Positions 1 to 9,679 of a stretch of 30,154 nt of DNA are shown here, in pieces. The translations under genes and the position numbers were made by a program. This DNA comes from a virus. The stretch spans positions 1 to 30,154 of IMG/VR virus record IMGVR_UViG_3300042507_001596; one strand, 5' to 3'. The notes beneath the pieces are model-generated. The model made no database searches and had not been told where the DNA came from. It saw only the letters and a program-made list of their open reading frames with translations. Position 1 is the stretch's first letter. Every line of letters begins with the position of its first letter.

Positions 1-2
1 CC

Positions 3-1784
3 GAAGTCGAACGACGCCTCGCGGACTTCCGCTCGCCGAAGCGCGACCGCTCGCCGATCTATGATTGGGCACGCCGGAACATTGTCCTGCCCGACTCCTA
101 CGCGACGCCGGGACCGTTCAACGTGCGAATCTCGCCGTGGCTCATTCCGATCTTCGACGCGCTTCAGAACCCGCTGATCCGGCGCGTACACTTCCGCAAA
201 GCAGTCCAGATCGGCGGCACGCTAGTCGCCGACATCTGGGTTCCGTGGCTGATCTGCAACGACGCGGGACCGATCTCGTGGACGATGCAGACCGACGAGA
301 TGATCGACCGGCACGCAAAGTCTCGGCTGAATCCAATCTTCGAGGCGTGCAAGCCGGTCGCGCGAATGCTCCCGAGATCGGGACCGCAGCGCACGACGAC
401 CGAGATTTACTTCGGCGGATTCTTTTTCATTCTCAACCCGGCGAACCTTTCGTCGCAGCAGTCGCAGTCGATCCGTTACAAGATCAACGACGAAATCTGG
501 CTTCCGAAATGGCAGGACGTCTACGGTCACGCAGTCGCCCGCGTCAGTCGCTTCGAGGAGGTGGGGCGCTCGAAAATCTACAACACGTCGCAGGCTCCGG
601 TCATGGACATCGAGACGGGGAACGTGGAGGACACGTCGTTCCGTCAGGGCAATCAGCAGGAGTGGTCCGCAGAGTGCCCGTCGTGCCGCAAGGTTCACCC
701 GGTCGCGTTCTCGCTCGGGAGGGACGAGGAGACGAAGATCCGCGCCGGAGTCGTCTGGGACATCGAGGCAAAGCGGGACGACGACACGATTGACGTAGCG
801 CGCGCGGTCGAGTCCTGCCGCTTCCGTTGCCATTGCGGGCACGAGACGCCGGACAGCGACGCGACCCGCAACGCGTGGAAAAAGACCGGTCGCTACGTTC
901 CCCTGCGCCCGGACGCGCCCGCCGAGTTCGCCTCGTTCCGCGTTGAGTCTCTCGTCTCGCGACCCATGCGTCTGCTCGTCGAGGAGTTTTGCGAGGCGCA
1001 GAATCACCGGATCAAGCAGGGTGACGACAAGATGCTGATTGAGTTCCGCACGAAGCGGGAGGCGCGACCGTGGATCGTCGAGAAGAAGGTCGTCAACCTT
1101 TTCGTTAGGACGAGTGACTACTCGGTCGCGACGTTCGCGGCTGGCCAGCAGATTGAAAACGAGGTGATCCGATTGATGGCAATCGACCGGCAGAAAGATC
1201 ACTGGTGGGCGGAGATCGGCGCGTTCAGCTCGGCGACCGGCACGACCTATAAGCAACTTTACTTTGGGCGAGTAGAAACCCGAGATCAGCTCCGGCATCT
1301 TCAGCAGCGGTACAAGGTACCGGACACGTGCGTCGCTCAAGACAAGGGGTATCGACCCGCCGACGTTGATCGGGACTGCGCTGAGTTCGGGTGGCGAGGC
1401 ATGCGAGGACACGCGCGCAAAACGTGGACGATGCGGGACGATCACAGCGATACGCTGGTCAACTTCCCTTTCTCCGAACCGCGGGTCAGCGACTACCGGG
1501 GCGGCGACGTGTACTACTACGATTGGTCGGGCGACTACTTCAAAGACCTGCTCGCGAACGCGCTCGAGGATCGAGGTGATCTCAAGTGGCTGCTCCCGGC
1601 AGACGTGAACCCGCTCTACCTCGAACACCTCAAGGGCGAGGCAAAGGTCGAGATCCGCACCGGCGTGTGGGAATGGCGCGAGGTAAAGAGCAACGCGCCG
1701 AATCACGGTCTCGACACCTCGGCGATGATCCTGTGCATGGCGACGATTGCGAACGTGATCCGCTACACGTCGCCTAAAGACTAA
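3..1784 (+). CDS. terL: Phage terminase large subunit, GpA type (5' end cut by window edge)
   Basis: This is the ATPase/nuclease motor that packages DNA into the prohead. The frame is open from base 3, so the gene starts outside the window. A GTG at 123 is an internal codon, because the upstream residues (SPIYDWARRNIVLP, then a Pro-Gly-Pro-Phe stretch) are typical terminase N-terminal sequence. Visible features are a GpA-style Walker A with an early lysine (KAVQIGGT, bases 198-221), an acidic Walker B pair (NDE around 486-494), a zinc-knuckle-like set of cysteines (CPSC near 674-685 and CRFRCHCG near 814-840), and a nuclease start (LMAIDRQKDHWW). The end carries NHGLDTSAMILC, matching the conserved C-terminal Asp region of GpA. 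The gpW-like gene and the portal follow, as in lambda. The small terminase is presumably to the left. Family membership comes from motif recall, not a search. Confidence 0.92.
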   Translation, partial: EVERRLADFRSPKRDRSPIYDWARRNIVLPDSYATPGPFNVRISPWLIPIFDALQNPLIRRVHFRKAVQIGGTLVADIWVPWLICNDAGPISWTMQTDEMIDRHAKSRLNPIFEACKPVARMLPRSGPQRTTTEIYFGGFFFILNPANLSSQQSQSIRYKINDEIWLPKWQDVYGHAVARVSRFEEVGRSKIYNTSQAPVMDIETGNVEDTSFRQGNQQEWSAECPSCRKVHPVAFSLGRDEETKIRAGVVWDIEAKRDDDTIDVARAVESCRFRCHCGHETPDSDATRNAWKKTGRYVPLRPDAPAEFASFRVESLVSRPMRLLVEEFCEAQNHRIKQGDDKMLIEFRTKREARPWIVEKKVVNLFVRTSDYSVATFAAGQQIENEVIRLMAIDRQKDHWWAEIGAFSSATGTTYKQLYFGRVETRDQLRHLQQRYKVPDTCVAQDKGYRPADVDRDCAEFGWRGMRGHARKTWTMRDDHSDTLVNFPFSEPRVSDYRGGDVYYYDWSGDYFKDLLANALEDRGDLKWLLPADVNPLYLEHLKGEAKVEIRTGVWEWREVKSNAPNHGLDTSAMILCMATIANVIRYTSPKD

Positions 1785-1812
1785 CGGCTTTTGACAAATC
1801 GGGCATTGGCAA

Positions 1813-2049
1813 ATGCTCGACAACCCATTTCTCGGCCTCGACGCCGCGACGCTCGCGATTCTAAAAACGAAGGCACTCGACGCAATTCAGGCGGTGCTGC
1901 TCAATCAAAGTTACTCGCTCAACGGAAAAAGCGTCTCGCGTGCGGACCTCTCTGCGCTCAATCAAATGCTCGGGCAGATTGTTGACGCGCAAGCGTATGG
2001 TAACGGGGAGACGACCGACACGACCTTCATCTCTTTCACTGGACTCTGA
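1813..2049 (+). CDS. gpW-like head-tail joining (head completion) protein
   Basis: This 78-residue protein lies between terminase and portal, exactly where lambda keeps gpW, the small connector that closes the portal after packaging. The segment around residues 36-60 (SYSLNGKSVSRADLSALNQM) resembles the gpW/gpII hairpin-then-helix pattern, in which a short strand pair with Gly-x-x-V is followed by an Asp/Leu-rich helix. The length is close to the 68 residues of lambda gpW. The ATG at 1813 is chosen because the residues from there on are gpW-like. There is no clear Shine-Dalgarno sequence upstream. The assignment rests on length, position and a weak motif match, so another small connector is possible. 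Confidence 0.6.
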   Translation: MLDNPFLGLDAATLAILKTKALDAIQAVLLNQSYSLNGKSVSRADLSALNQMLGQIVDAQAYGNGETTDTTFISFTGL

Positions 2050-2066
2050 GCAACTAACACACGCAC

Positions 2067-4247
2067 ATGGAAATCGAGAACTTCGACGCATCAGCAGTCG
2101 TCAAAAACAAGCCGTGGTTAGACCGCGCGCTCGAAAACATTGCGCCGACGTGGGCGCTGCGTCGTCTTGAATCGCGCGTGCAGAAGCATCTGTTCGAGTA
2201 CAACGCCGCGCGCACGAACCGGCTCTACGCTCCGAAGCAGTACGGGCAACCTGCGGAGTCCACGCAGAACCAGCGCGACCGCGTGGTCATGATGTGGGAA
2301 GCGCGTGACCTCGTTGAGAACTTCCCCGAGGCTCGTGAAATCTCGCGCAAGTTTGGCAACTACTTGACGCCGCACGAGTACAGTCCGACGACCGGCGACC
2401 GCGCATACAATCAGACGATCAGCGAATACTTCCACCAGTGGTGCAAGACGTGCGACGTCACGAACCGGCACTCGTTCAAGAAGCTCGTGCAACTCGCCGC
2501 CGAGGAGCGCCCGGTCGATGGCGATTGCGGCTTCGTCATCCGACGCACGACCGACGGCCTCAAGCTCCAGCTCGTTCCGGCGACCCGCATCGGCAACCCG
2601 AACATGGCGGCGATTGATTCCGACAATTACTATCAGGGGATCATCACGAACGACTTCGGTCAGCCGGTCGCGTATCGGATCTTCCGCGTGGACCGGAATG
2701 GCGTTTACTTCGGAGCGGAGGACATTCCGGCAAACCAGTTCTGTCACTACTTCGATCCGTTCCGCGTTGACCAGTACCGAGGGATCACCGATCTGCACGC
2801 CGCGATCCAGACCGCGCGCATGCTCCACGACATTCTGCAGGCGGAGAAGGCTGGCGTTCGCTTCTCCTCTCAGCAGGCCGCGCTGATCTTTAACGAACGC
2901 GGGACGGCAAATCCGCGCAACCTCTTCCAGCCGAATCCGACGCTCGCGCTCCCGAGCGGGCAGCAGCAGAAGAACGAGCTGACCGAGGTCGGCATGATCC
3001 GATACTTCTCCAACAGCGACCGCGTCGAGGTCATGCCAGCGCGCCCGTCGCAGGCGTTTACCGGCTTCGTGCAGCATCTCATGCACGAGATCGCTCTCGG
3101 CGTCGGCGTTCCCGAGGGCGTCTTGTTCGGAACGCAGGACTACAAGGGGCCGAGCGTGCGCGCAGAGTTCGCCGCCGCTGATCGCGTGTTCGCGAAGCAT
3201 CAAGGCGTGCTAACCGACAAGGTGCTCGATCCAATCAAGGACGCCGTGATCCTCGACGCGATTGCGCGCAGCGAGATTCCGCCGCCGACGCTCCTCGAAG
3301 GCGAGACGATGGTGCAGGCTCTTCGTCGCGCGACCCGTGGCGAATGGCGATTCCCAGCGAAGCTCTCGATCGACGTCGGGCGCGAGTCTGCCGCGAACAT
3401 GAACGAGAACCGGCAGGGCGCAAAGTCTCTGCAAGAGATCGCAGCCGAGGAGGGCACGGACGCGTTCGCTCGTCTTGAGCAGATCGCAATCGAGGCCGGA
3501 TTCGTTAAGGAGCTTGCGGAGAAGTACGGCGTGCCGGAGACGGCCATCCGCCTGACGACGCAGTCGCTCCCGAGCACGCCGACCGCAGCCGCAGCCGCGG
3601 GCGATGCCGTAGGCAAGGCAGCAGCGGACGCGCAAGCCGCGAGCGTCATGCCGCAGACTGGCGGGCCGGAATCAGTCGGCGGGCAGGCTCCCGGCGAGGA
3701 GATCGTGCCCGGAAACGCGTTCGACGACTCTAAACTCATCACGATTAATCTTGAGACCGGCAGCTACATTCCGACGAACGCGATGGCAGACAACGCTCGC
3801 CGCGCGCTCGACGTGCGTGAGAAGAAGCCAGCCTCGCAGCGCGGCATGACCAGCGTCGGCATCGCCCGCGCCCGCGATCTGATCAACAAGCGCCCAATGT
3901 CCGAAGACACCGTGCGCCGGATGAAGGCTTTCTTCGATCGGCACGAGGTAGACAAGCAGGGCGAGACGTGGGACGAGCAAGGCAAGGGCTGGCAAGCGTG
4001 GAACGGGTGGGGTGGCGATGCGGGATACTCGTGGGCGACCGCCATCGTGGAGCGAATCAACAAGCAAAACTCCTCCGGTTCGCGCGATCTTTCCGCTGCC
4101 GAGATGAAGCACTCGTTTGCCGTCAGCGCGCCGCCAGAGGCAGAGGAGTGGCTTGAGGCCGTGCAAAAGTACCGGGCGAAGCAGATGAGCAGAATCGAAG
4201 CAGGCAAGCAATCGACCACGATTGACAGCGAAAACAAAACCTCATGA
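2067..4247 (+). CDS. Portal protein, lambda gpB type, with an extra C-terminal domain
   Basis: This 726-residue protein forms the dodecameric portal ring at the capsid vertex through which DNA passes. Residues about 1-470 match the lambda-type portal: [17 protein letters not shown] at the start, then RLYAPKQYG, a GDCGFVIRR core, a [20 protein letters not shown] clip/stem region, and [21 protein letters not shown]. An Ala-rich linker (about 500-545) follows. After it comes a segment at about 593-666 (bases about 3845-4066) with [26 protein letters not shown] and [10 protein letters not shown], which is not part of the classical portal fold. I have seen similar small motifs recalled from other phage head proteins but cannot name the family. 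The ATG sits behind an ACACACGCAC leader. The end overlaps the fibre gene by ATGA. Confidence 0.9.
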   Translation: MEIENFDASAVVKNKPWLDRALENIAPTWALRRLESRVQKHLFEYNAARTNRLYAPKQYGQPAESTQNQRDRVVMMWEARDLVENFPEAREISRKFGNYLTPHEYSPTTGDRAYNQTISEYFHQWCKTCDVTNRHSFKKLVQLAAEERPVDGDCGFVIRRTTDGLKLQLVPATRIGNPNMAAIDSDNYYQGIITNDFGQPVAYRIFRVDRNGVYFGAEDIPANQFCHYFDPFRVDQYRGITDLHAAIQTARMLHDILQAEKAGVRFSSQQAALIFNERGTANPRNLFQPNPTLALPSGQQQKNELTEVGMIRYFSNSDRVEVMPARPSQAFTGFVQHLMHEIALGVGVPEGVLFGTQDYKGPSVRAEFAAADRVFAKHQGVLTDKVLDPIKDAVILDAIARSEIPPPTLLEGETMVQALRRATRGEWRFPAKLSIDVGRESAANMNENRQGAKSLQEIAAEEGTDAFARLEQIAIEAGFVKELAEKYGVPETAIRLTTQSLPSTPTAAAAAGDAVGKAAADAQAASVMPQTGGPESVGGQAPGEEIVPGNAFDDSKLITINLETGSYIPTNAMADNARRALDVREKKPASQRGMTSVGIARARDLINKRPMSEDTVRRMKAFFDRHEVDKQGETWDEQGKGWQAWNGWGGDAGYSWATAIVERINKQNSSGSRDLSAAEMKHSFAVSAPPEAEEWLEAVQKYRAKQMSRIEAGKQSTTIDSENKTS

Positions 4248-7200
4248 TCCACACGCAGGCACAGATCGACAACCTCATCGACCTCGCGATCATCCAGCGC
4301 GAGGAACTCAAGCGGCTCGTCGAGTCGCTTCCTGAATTGCGGGCGCATCTCTCGATTGAGATCGAGCGCAACCTGAACGAGATCGAGCCTGCGCTGCGCG
4401 AGGAACTGCAAGCGTTTCTTGTCTCGAAGGCGCAGGACGAGCACGCGAAGATCGGCAGCGACCTTGCGCGGACGATGTCGCAGCTCGCCGCGTCTCTCGA
4501 AAGCACGACAGCTGCACGCTACTCCGTGCTCATGTTAGAACGCGCCAAAAATGACGACTTGCTCGCGCAGGCTGAGCAGCGCATTGCGGAGGCTGCGTCC
4601 GCGCTCCCTAACGCGGTCAAGGGGATCGTGACCGAGGAACTTTCGCGCTTCCCTCGCGCTGGCGAAATCGACCGGCTCAGACGTGAATTTGCCGAGCCTC
4701 GCGGTCTGAATCCTCGCGGCCAGTGGCAGTCGGGCGTCACCTATCAGAAGCTGGATCTCGTTTCCTACACCGGCGACAGCTACGTCGCGAACGAAGAAAC
4801 GACCGAAAAGCCGTCGCGCAAGTCGCCAAAATGGACGCTTAACGCCTCCCGAGGAAACGCCGGGAGCGGTGACAACGTGGACCGCACCTCGCTCCTCGGA
4901 CCCGTCGAGAACGGTCAGGTGCTGATCGGCTCGAATGGCTCTTACGTCGCTGCGTACATAACCGCTGGTGCTGGCATCGATGTCACAACTGCGGCGGGCG
5001 TCATCCAGATTTCATCGGACGGAGGCGGGCTCTCTTTTCAGGGAACGTGGAACGCTTCCACAAATACGCCTGCGCTGGCGTCCAGCATCGGCACGAACGG
5101 GTATTACTACGTCGTCAGCGTCGCGGGATCGACGAACCTCAACGGCGTCACCGATTGGGCCGTCGGCGACTGGGCAATCTACAACGGAACGGCGTGGCAG
5201 AAGATCGACAACTCGGACACCGTCGCGAGCGTGTTCGGCAGGACCGGAGCCGTGGTCGCTACTGCGGGCGATTACACCGCATCACAGATCACGAACGTCG
5301 CGTCGGGCGGCATCGTCGCGGTTAACGTGCAAACTGCGATCAACGAACTCGACTCCGAGAAGATGGCGAAGGCGTCGAACCTCAGCGACCTCGCCAGCGT
5401 CACGACATCGCGCACGAATCTGGGTCTCGGATCTGCTGCCGTTCAGGCTACGACGTTCTTCCTGCAAGCGGCGAACAATCTCAGCGACGTCGCATCGGTG
5501 TCGCTTGCTCGCACGAATCTTAGCCTCGGGACGATTGCAACGCAGGCAGCGAGCAACGTCTCGATCACCGGCGGATCGATTACTGGCATCACCGATCTCG
5601 CGGTCGCGGACGGCGGAACCGGAGCCAGCACGGCTGCAAATGCTCGCGTCAATCTTCTGCCGAGCTACACAGCAAACGGCGGCAAGGTGCTCGCGGTCAA
5701 CATCGGCGCAACCGATACGGAGTGGATTACGGCAGCGGCAGGCAGCGTGACCAGCGTGGACCTAGCTTCCGGCACCGGGATCAGTGTCACGGGCGGACCA
5801 ATCACTTCTTCGGGGACCATCACGGTGACCAACACCGCGCCGGATCAGATTGTCTCGATCACTTCCGGCACGGGTATTTCAACCTCTGGAACCTATCCGA
5901 ATTTCACCGTCACGAACACTGCGCCGGATCAGACCGTCGTCATCACAGCCGGGAGCGGAATCAGCGTCACCGGGACTTACCCGGCTTTCACAATCGCAAG
6001 CACCGGAGGCGGCGGCAGCGTTACGAGTGTTGCAATCGACAGCGACGCAAACATCAGCGTCACCGGGTCTCCGATCACGACATCAGGCACGATCACGGTC
6101 GCGCTCGTAAATACCTCGGTCACGGCTGGCTCCTACGGGAGCAGCACGGCTGTCGGCACGTTTACGGTGGACGCGAAGGGCAGATTGACCGCAGCAGCGG
6201 ATGTCAGCATCAGTTACCCGGTGACTTCGGTGGCTGGCAGGACCGGCGTCATCACGCTCTCGACTGCGGACATCAGCGGGCTCGGGAATTCTGCAACGCT
6301 CAACGTCGGGACGACTGCGGGCACAGTCGCCGCTGGCGATGACTCGCGATTCAGCGACGCACGCACGCCTACCGGACCTGCTGGCGGCGATCTGACGGGC
6401 ACCTATCCGAACCCGAGCCTTACGGTTTCCGGCGTTTCTTCTGGTGGCTACGGCAGCGCGTCGAGTTCCGTCGTCGTCACGGTAGACGCAAAGGGCCGGA
6501 TCACTTCGATCACCGCGCCAAACATTCTGATCGCGCAGTCGCAGGTCACGAACCTGACGACCGATCTCGCGGCAAAGATTCCGGCGACGGAAAAGGGCGC
6601 GAACTCAGGCGTGGCGACTCTCGACAGCGGCGGCAAGATTCCGACGACTCAGCTCCCAGATTCGATCCTCGGGCAAGTCTCGTACCTCGGGACGTGGAAT
6701 GCGACGACCAACACGCCTACGCTTGCCGATCCTCCGGCGTCAACGACGCTCGGCGATTACTACATCGTCAGCACGGGCGGCACGTTCGCTTCGATCACCT
6801 TCGCGGTGGGCGACTGGATCATCTCGAACGGGTCCGATGGCTGGGCAAAGGTGGACAACACCGACGCCGTGGCATCTGTGTTCGGGCGCACGGGCACGAT
6901 CACCGCGACGAACGGCGATTACACGGCGAGCAACATCACGAACGTCCCAGCTGGTGATATCGTCGCGACCGAAGTGCAGGCCGCGATCAACGAGCTGGAC
7001 GGGGACAAGCTCGCGAAGGCGTCGAACCTTTCGGATCTCGTCTCGAATTCAACCGCTCGGACCAATCTCGGACTCGGCTCTGCCGCAACGCAGGCCGACA
7101 CCTACTTCCTACAGTCGGCGAATAACCTCTCCGATCTCGCGAGCGTAACGACGGCACGGAGCAATCTTGCGCTCGGAACAATCGCGACGCAGGACTCGTC

Positions 7201-8974
7201 CTCGGTCTCGATCACCGGCGGCAGCATCACGGGAATCACCGACCTTGCCGTGGCTGACGGTGGCACTGGCGCATCGACCGCGAGTGACGCACGAGTGAAC
7301 CTGCTCCCGAGCTACACGGCGAACGGCACGAAGATCCTTGCGCTGAACGCTGGAGCAACCGATGTAGAGTGGGTCGCGAAGCCAACGGGCACCGTCACTA
7401 GCGTCGATCTCTCGGCAGGTACGGGCATCAGCGTGACAGGTGGGCCGATCACGTCGTCCGGCAGCATCACGGTAACGAACACAGCGCCGGATCAAACGGT
7501 GGTGCTGACGGCTGGGACCGGCATCAGCGTGACCGGAACCTATCCGAGCTTCACGTTGACTAACTCCTCACCGTCGCTCGGTGGCGATGTCGTCGGTCCT
7601 GCGTCCTCGACCGACAACGCAATCGTGCGATTCGACAGCACGACTGGCAAGCTCGTGCAGAACTCCGGCGTGACCATTAGCGATGCAAATCTGCTGACCA
7701 CGACGGACCTCACAGTAAACGACAACACGACCCTCGGCAGCAGCAACTCGGACACGGTTGATTTCAAGGCCCGGGTGGCGGGCGACATCAATCCGTCGGT
7801 TGACAACACCTACGACCTCGGCGTGACGGGCCACGAGTGGCGCAACCTAAACATCGACGGCACAGCGAACATTGACTCGCTCGTTGCGGACACGGCGGAC
7901 ATCAACGGCGGGACGATTGACGCGACGGCCATCGGTGGCAGCACGGCGGCGGCGGGCGCGTTTACCACGCTCGGCAGCAGCAGCACAACGACGCTCAACG
8001 GAACGACGATTCCCGCAAGCTCGACGCTGTTGGTAAGTGGCGGTGCGCTCGGAACGCCGTCAAGCGGCACGCTGACGAACGCTACGGGCCTCCCGCTGTC
8101 CACTGGCGTCACGGGCAATTTGCCAGTCACCAATTTGAATTCGGGCACGAGCGCGTCTGCGGCTACTTTTTGGCGCGGCGATGGAGCATGGGCGACTCCT
8201 GCTGGTGGATTGACGTACGTGGTCAAGACCGCGAACTACACGACGCAAAATCTAGAGGGGGTGCTGGCCGACACTACTGCTGGTGCCTTTACCGTCACCC
8301 TGCCAGCGACCCCTGCAACCGGGAACCAGTTGGTGATTGCGGATTCCGGGGACACCTTTGGTACGAACAACCTCACAGTCGGGCGCAACGGCTCAACGAT
8401 TGAGGGAACGGCGGCGGATCTTGTTTTAGACATCAGCGGGGTGTCGGTGCAGTTCGTCTACAGCGGTAGCACGTGGAATGTCTATGCTCAGGTCGGCGGC
8501 AACGGCGGCACGGCGGTAACGCTGGATGCTGTTCAGACGATTACCAACAAGACCTTTACCACCGGGAATGCGTTCAACGGCACGGTTGGCGCGACGACTC
8601 CAGCAGCGGGGACATTCACGACCCTCGCGGATTCAATTGGCGACGTTCGACTCATTCCGCAAAACAGTCAGAGCACGGCTTACACCGCAGTCCTTACGGA
8701 CAGCGGCAAGCATCTGCTCCATCCGAGCGCGGACACGACTGCTCGGACGTTCACAATTCCGGCGAATGGATCTGTTGCGTATCCAATTGGGACGGCTCTG
8801 ACGTTCGTTAATCAGGCAAGCGCGGGCGTGATGACCATTGCTATCACGACCGACACGATGCGTCTGGCAGGCGCAGGCACGACTGGATCGCGCACGCTTG
8901 CGGCTAACGGCATTGCGACTTGCTTAAAGCTCACCGCGACCGAGTGGATTATCAGCGGCACCGGACTCACCTAA
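4244..8974 (+). CDS. Giant repetitive tail fibre / receptor-binding protein
   Basis: This 1576-residue protein is probably an adhesion fibre. Residues about 1-150 are Glu/Arg/Leu-rich and look like coiled coil ([20 protein letters not shown]). Residues about 155-202 look like a small carbohydrate-binding module of the CBM5/12 kind ([17 protein letters not shown]). The remainder is Ser/Thr/Gly/Ala/Val-rich, low in charge and free of transmembrane helices, with recurring fibre phrases such as [55 protein letters not shown] and TNKTFTTG. A block of about 300 residues occurs twice (267-585 and 816-1107). The C-terminal 470 residues contain shorter repeats of AAAGAFTTL type and a final strand-rich domain. 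The start overlaps the portal stop (ATGA). The function is inferred from composition and repeats. The position inside the head module is unusual. Confidence 0.85.
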   Translation: MIHTQAQIDNLIDLAIIQREELKRLVESLPELRAHLSIEIERNLNEIEPALREELQAFLVSKAQDEHAKIGSDLARTMSQLAASLESTTAARYSVLMLERAKNDDLLAQAEQRIAEAASALPNAVKGIVTEELSRFPRAGEIDRLRREFAEPRGLNPRGQWQSGVTYQKLDLVSYTGDSYVANEETTEKPSRKSPKWTLNASRGNAGSGDNVDRTSLLGPVENGQVLIGSNGSYVAAYITAGAGIDVTTAAGVIQISSDGGGLSFQGTWNASTNTPALASSIGTNGYYYVVSVAGSTNLNGVTDWAVGDWAIYNGTAWQKIDNSDTVASVFGRTGAVVATAGDYTASQITNVASGGIVAVNVQTAINELDSEKMAKASNLSDLASVTTSRTNLGLGSAAVQATTFFLQAANNLSDVASVSLARTNLSLGTIATQAASNVSITGGSITGITDLAVADGGTGASTAANARVNLLPSYTANGGKVLAVNIGATDTEWITAAAGSVTSVDLASGTGISVTGGPITSSGTITVTNTAPDQIVSITSGTGISTSGTYPNFTVTNTAPDQTVVITAGSGISVTGTYPAFTIASTGGGGSVTSVAIDSDANISVTGSPITTSGTITVALVNTSVTAGSYGSSTAVGTFTVDAKGRLTAAADVSISYPVTSVAGRTGVITLSTADISGLGNSATLNVGTTAGTVAAGDDSRFSDARTPTGPAGGDLTGTYPNPSLTVSGVSSGGYGSASSSVVVTVDAKGRITSITAPNILIAQSQVTNLTTDLAAKIPATEKGANSGVATLDSGGKIPTTQLPDSILGQVSYLGTWNATTNTPTLADPPASTTLGDYYIVSTGGTFASITFAVGDWIISNGSDGWAKVDNTDAVASVFGRTGTITATNGDYTASNITNVPAGDIVATEVQAAINELDGDKLAKASNLSDLVSNSTARTNLGLGSAATQADTYFLQSANNLSDLASVTTARSNLALGTIATQDSSSVSITGGSITGITDLAVADGGTGASTASDARVNLLPSYTANGTKILALNAGATDVEWVAKPTGTVTSVDLSAGTGISVTGGPITSSGSITVTNTAPDQTVVLTAGTGISVTGTYPSFTLTNSSPSLGGDVVGPASSTDNAIVRFDSTTGKLVQNSGVTISDANLLTTTDLTVNDNTTLGSSNSDTVDFKARVAGDINPSVDNTYDLGVTGHEWRNLNIDGTANIDSLVADTADINGGTIDATAIGGSTAAAGAFTTLGSSSTTTLNGTTIPASSTLLVSGGALGTPSSGTLTNATGLPLSTGVTGNLPVTNLNSGTSASAATFWRGDGAWATPAGGLTYVVKTANYTTQNLEGVLADTTAGAFTVTLPATPATGNQLVIADSGDTFGTNNLTVGRNGSTIEGTAADLVLDISGVSVQFVYSGSTWNVYAQVGGNGGTAVTLDAVQTITNKTFTTGNAFNGTVGATTPAAGTFTTLADSIGDVRLIPQNSQSTAYTAVLTDSGKHLLHPSADTTARTFTIPANGSVAYPIGTALTFVNQASAGVMTIAITTDTMRLAGAGTTGSRTLAANGIATCLKLTATEWIISGTGLT
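5042..5999 (+). repeat. Internal fibre duplication, copy 1
   Basis: This encodes the first copy of a module of about 318 residues that begins [10 protein letters not shown] and runs through [53 protein letters not shown] and GTYPAFTI. The same order of phrases recurs at 6689-7564. The two copies are clearly similar in protein but well diverged in DNA. Confidence 0.8.
6689..7564 (+). repeat. Internal fibre duplication, copy 2
   Basis: This encodes the second copy of the module, about 292 residues, beginning [10 protein letters not shown] and continuing through [53 protein letters not shown] and GTYPSFTL. The order matches copy 1 at 5042-5999, with short length differences. Confidence 0.8.
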
Positions 8975-8975
8975 C

Positions 8976-9653
8976 ATGGGCGCGATTCAACAGATTTTAT
9001 TGGGGATTGCTAGTCAGGCTCCAGATATTCTCTGGTGGAAATTTACAGACGGAAGCGGATCGACCGTGACCGCTGCCGTTGGTCCTAACGGGACAACCAA
9101 TGCTACATGGGGCACTACTCCGGCTGGAAAAGGACAACTCACTTTTAATGGTAGTTCACATTACCTGTATTCAGTTGCAAGCGTCGCATTTAATGTTCAG
9201 GTGGCTACAGTTTGCGCTAATGTTCGCTGGGACAGTTTTACAAACAACGATATGCTGATGCTAGAGACGACCGCCAACTCTAACGGTCAGCAAGGAGCGA
9301 TAATGGTAAATCCAAACGCGAGTAATTCGTCTAATGTGGATGTGGTTTTGCGTAGCAACAGAAACGAGGGAGGAACCCGACCGGCGGCTGGAGTTTACCG
9401 CCACTATGCGTTCGTTTTTGATAACTCTACCGCCGCAGGAGATGTAAAATGGTATCTCGATGGCATTGAGCAAAGCCTCACGATTCAGTCTAACACAAAA
9501 ACAGCGTCGGGGAATCTACTTACGGCAGTTCTGTATGTTATGAATCGCGGGGGTACCGGTTTGTTTGCTGGAGGTAGAGTCTCAGATTTTAGAATCTATG
9601 GCCGAGAACTAACCGCTGCCGAAATCCTCATCATAAAAAATAATCCGGCATAA
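8976..9653 (+). CDS. LamG/concanavalin-like domain protein, probable glycan-binding fibre accessory
   Basis: This 225-residue protein looks like a single LamG/concanavalin A-like jelly-roll domain, a fold that usually binds sugars. The tell-tale pattern is an early WWKFTDGSG, a central FNGSSHYLY strand, VYRHYAFVFDNST followed by WYLDGIEQSL, and a final GGRVSDFRIYGRELTAAEI, the standard LamG closing strand. No signal peptide or membrane segment is visible. The start ATG follows the fibre stop by one base with a CACCTAAC leader. Base composition is distinct: three 60-base lines I counted (9001, 9121, 9421) average 45% G+C, against 65% in a sample line at 12361. This suggests recent acquisition. 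It probably works with the flanking fibres in adsorption. Confidence 0.75.
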   Translation: MGAIQQILLGIASQAPDILWWKFTDGSGSTVTAAVGPNGTTNATWGTTPAGKGQLTFNGSSHYLYSVASVAFNVQVATVCANVRWDSFTNNDMLMLETTANSNGQQGAIMVNPNASNSSNVDVVLRSNRNEGGTRPAAGVYRHYAFVFDNSTAAGDVKWYLDGIEQSLTIQSNTKTASGNLLTAVLYVMNRGGTGLFAGGRVSDFRIYGRELTAAEILIIKNNPA

Positions 9654-9679
9654 AGACCCTATAGGCGACACCAACTAAC

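Noticed and set aside
1791-1813. TTGACA before the gpW-like gene as a -35 promoter box
   Set aside because: No -10 element at 16-18 bases; the spacing would place it within the start codon region of the gene.
222-1823. Long open frame on the minus strand opposite the terminase
   Set aside because: The + strand frame encodes clear terminase motifs. GC-rich coding DNA often leaves the opposite strand open. The antisense protein is Arg/Val/Leu-rich without recognisable motifs.
2118-3203. Minus-strand open frame opposite the portal gene
   Set aside because: Same shadow effect. The portal assignment on + is strong and no start signals or neighbours support a leftward gene.
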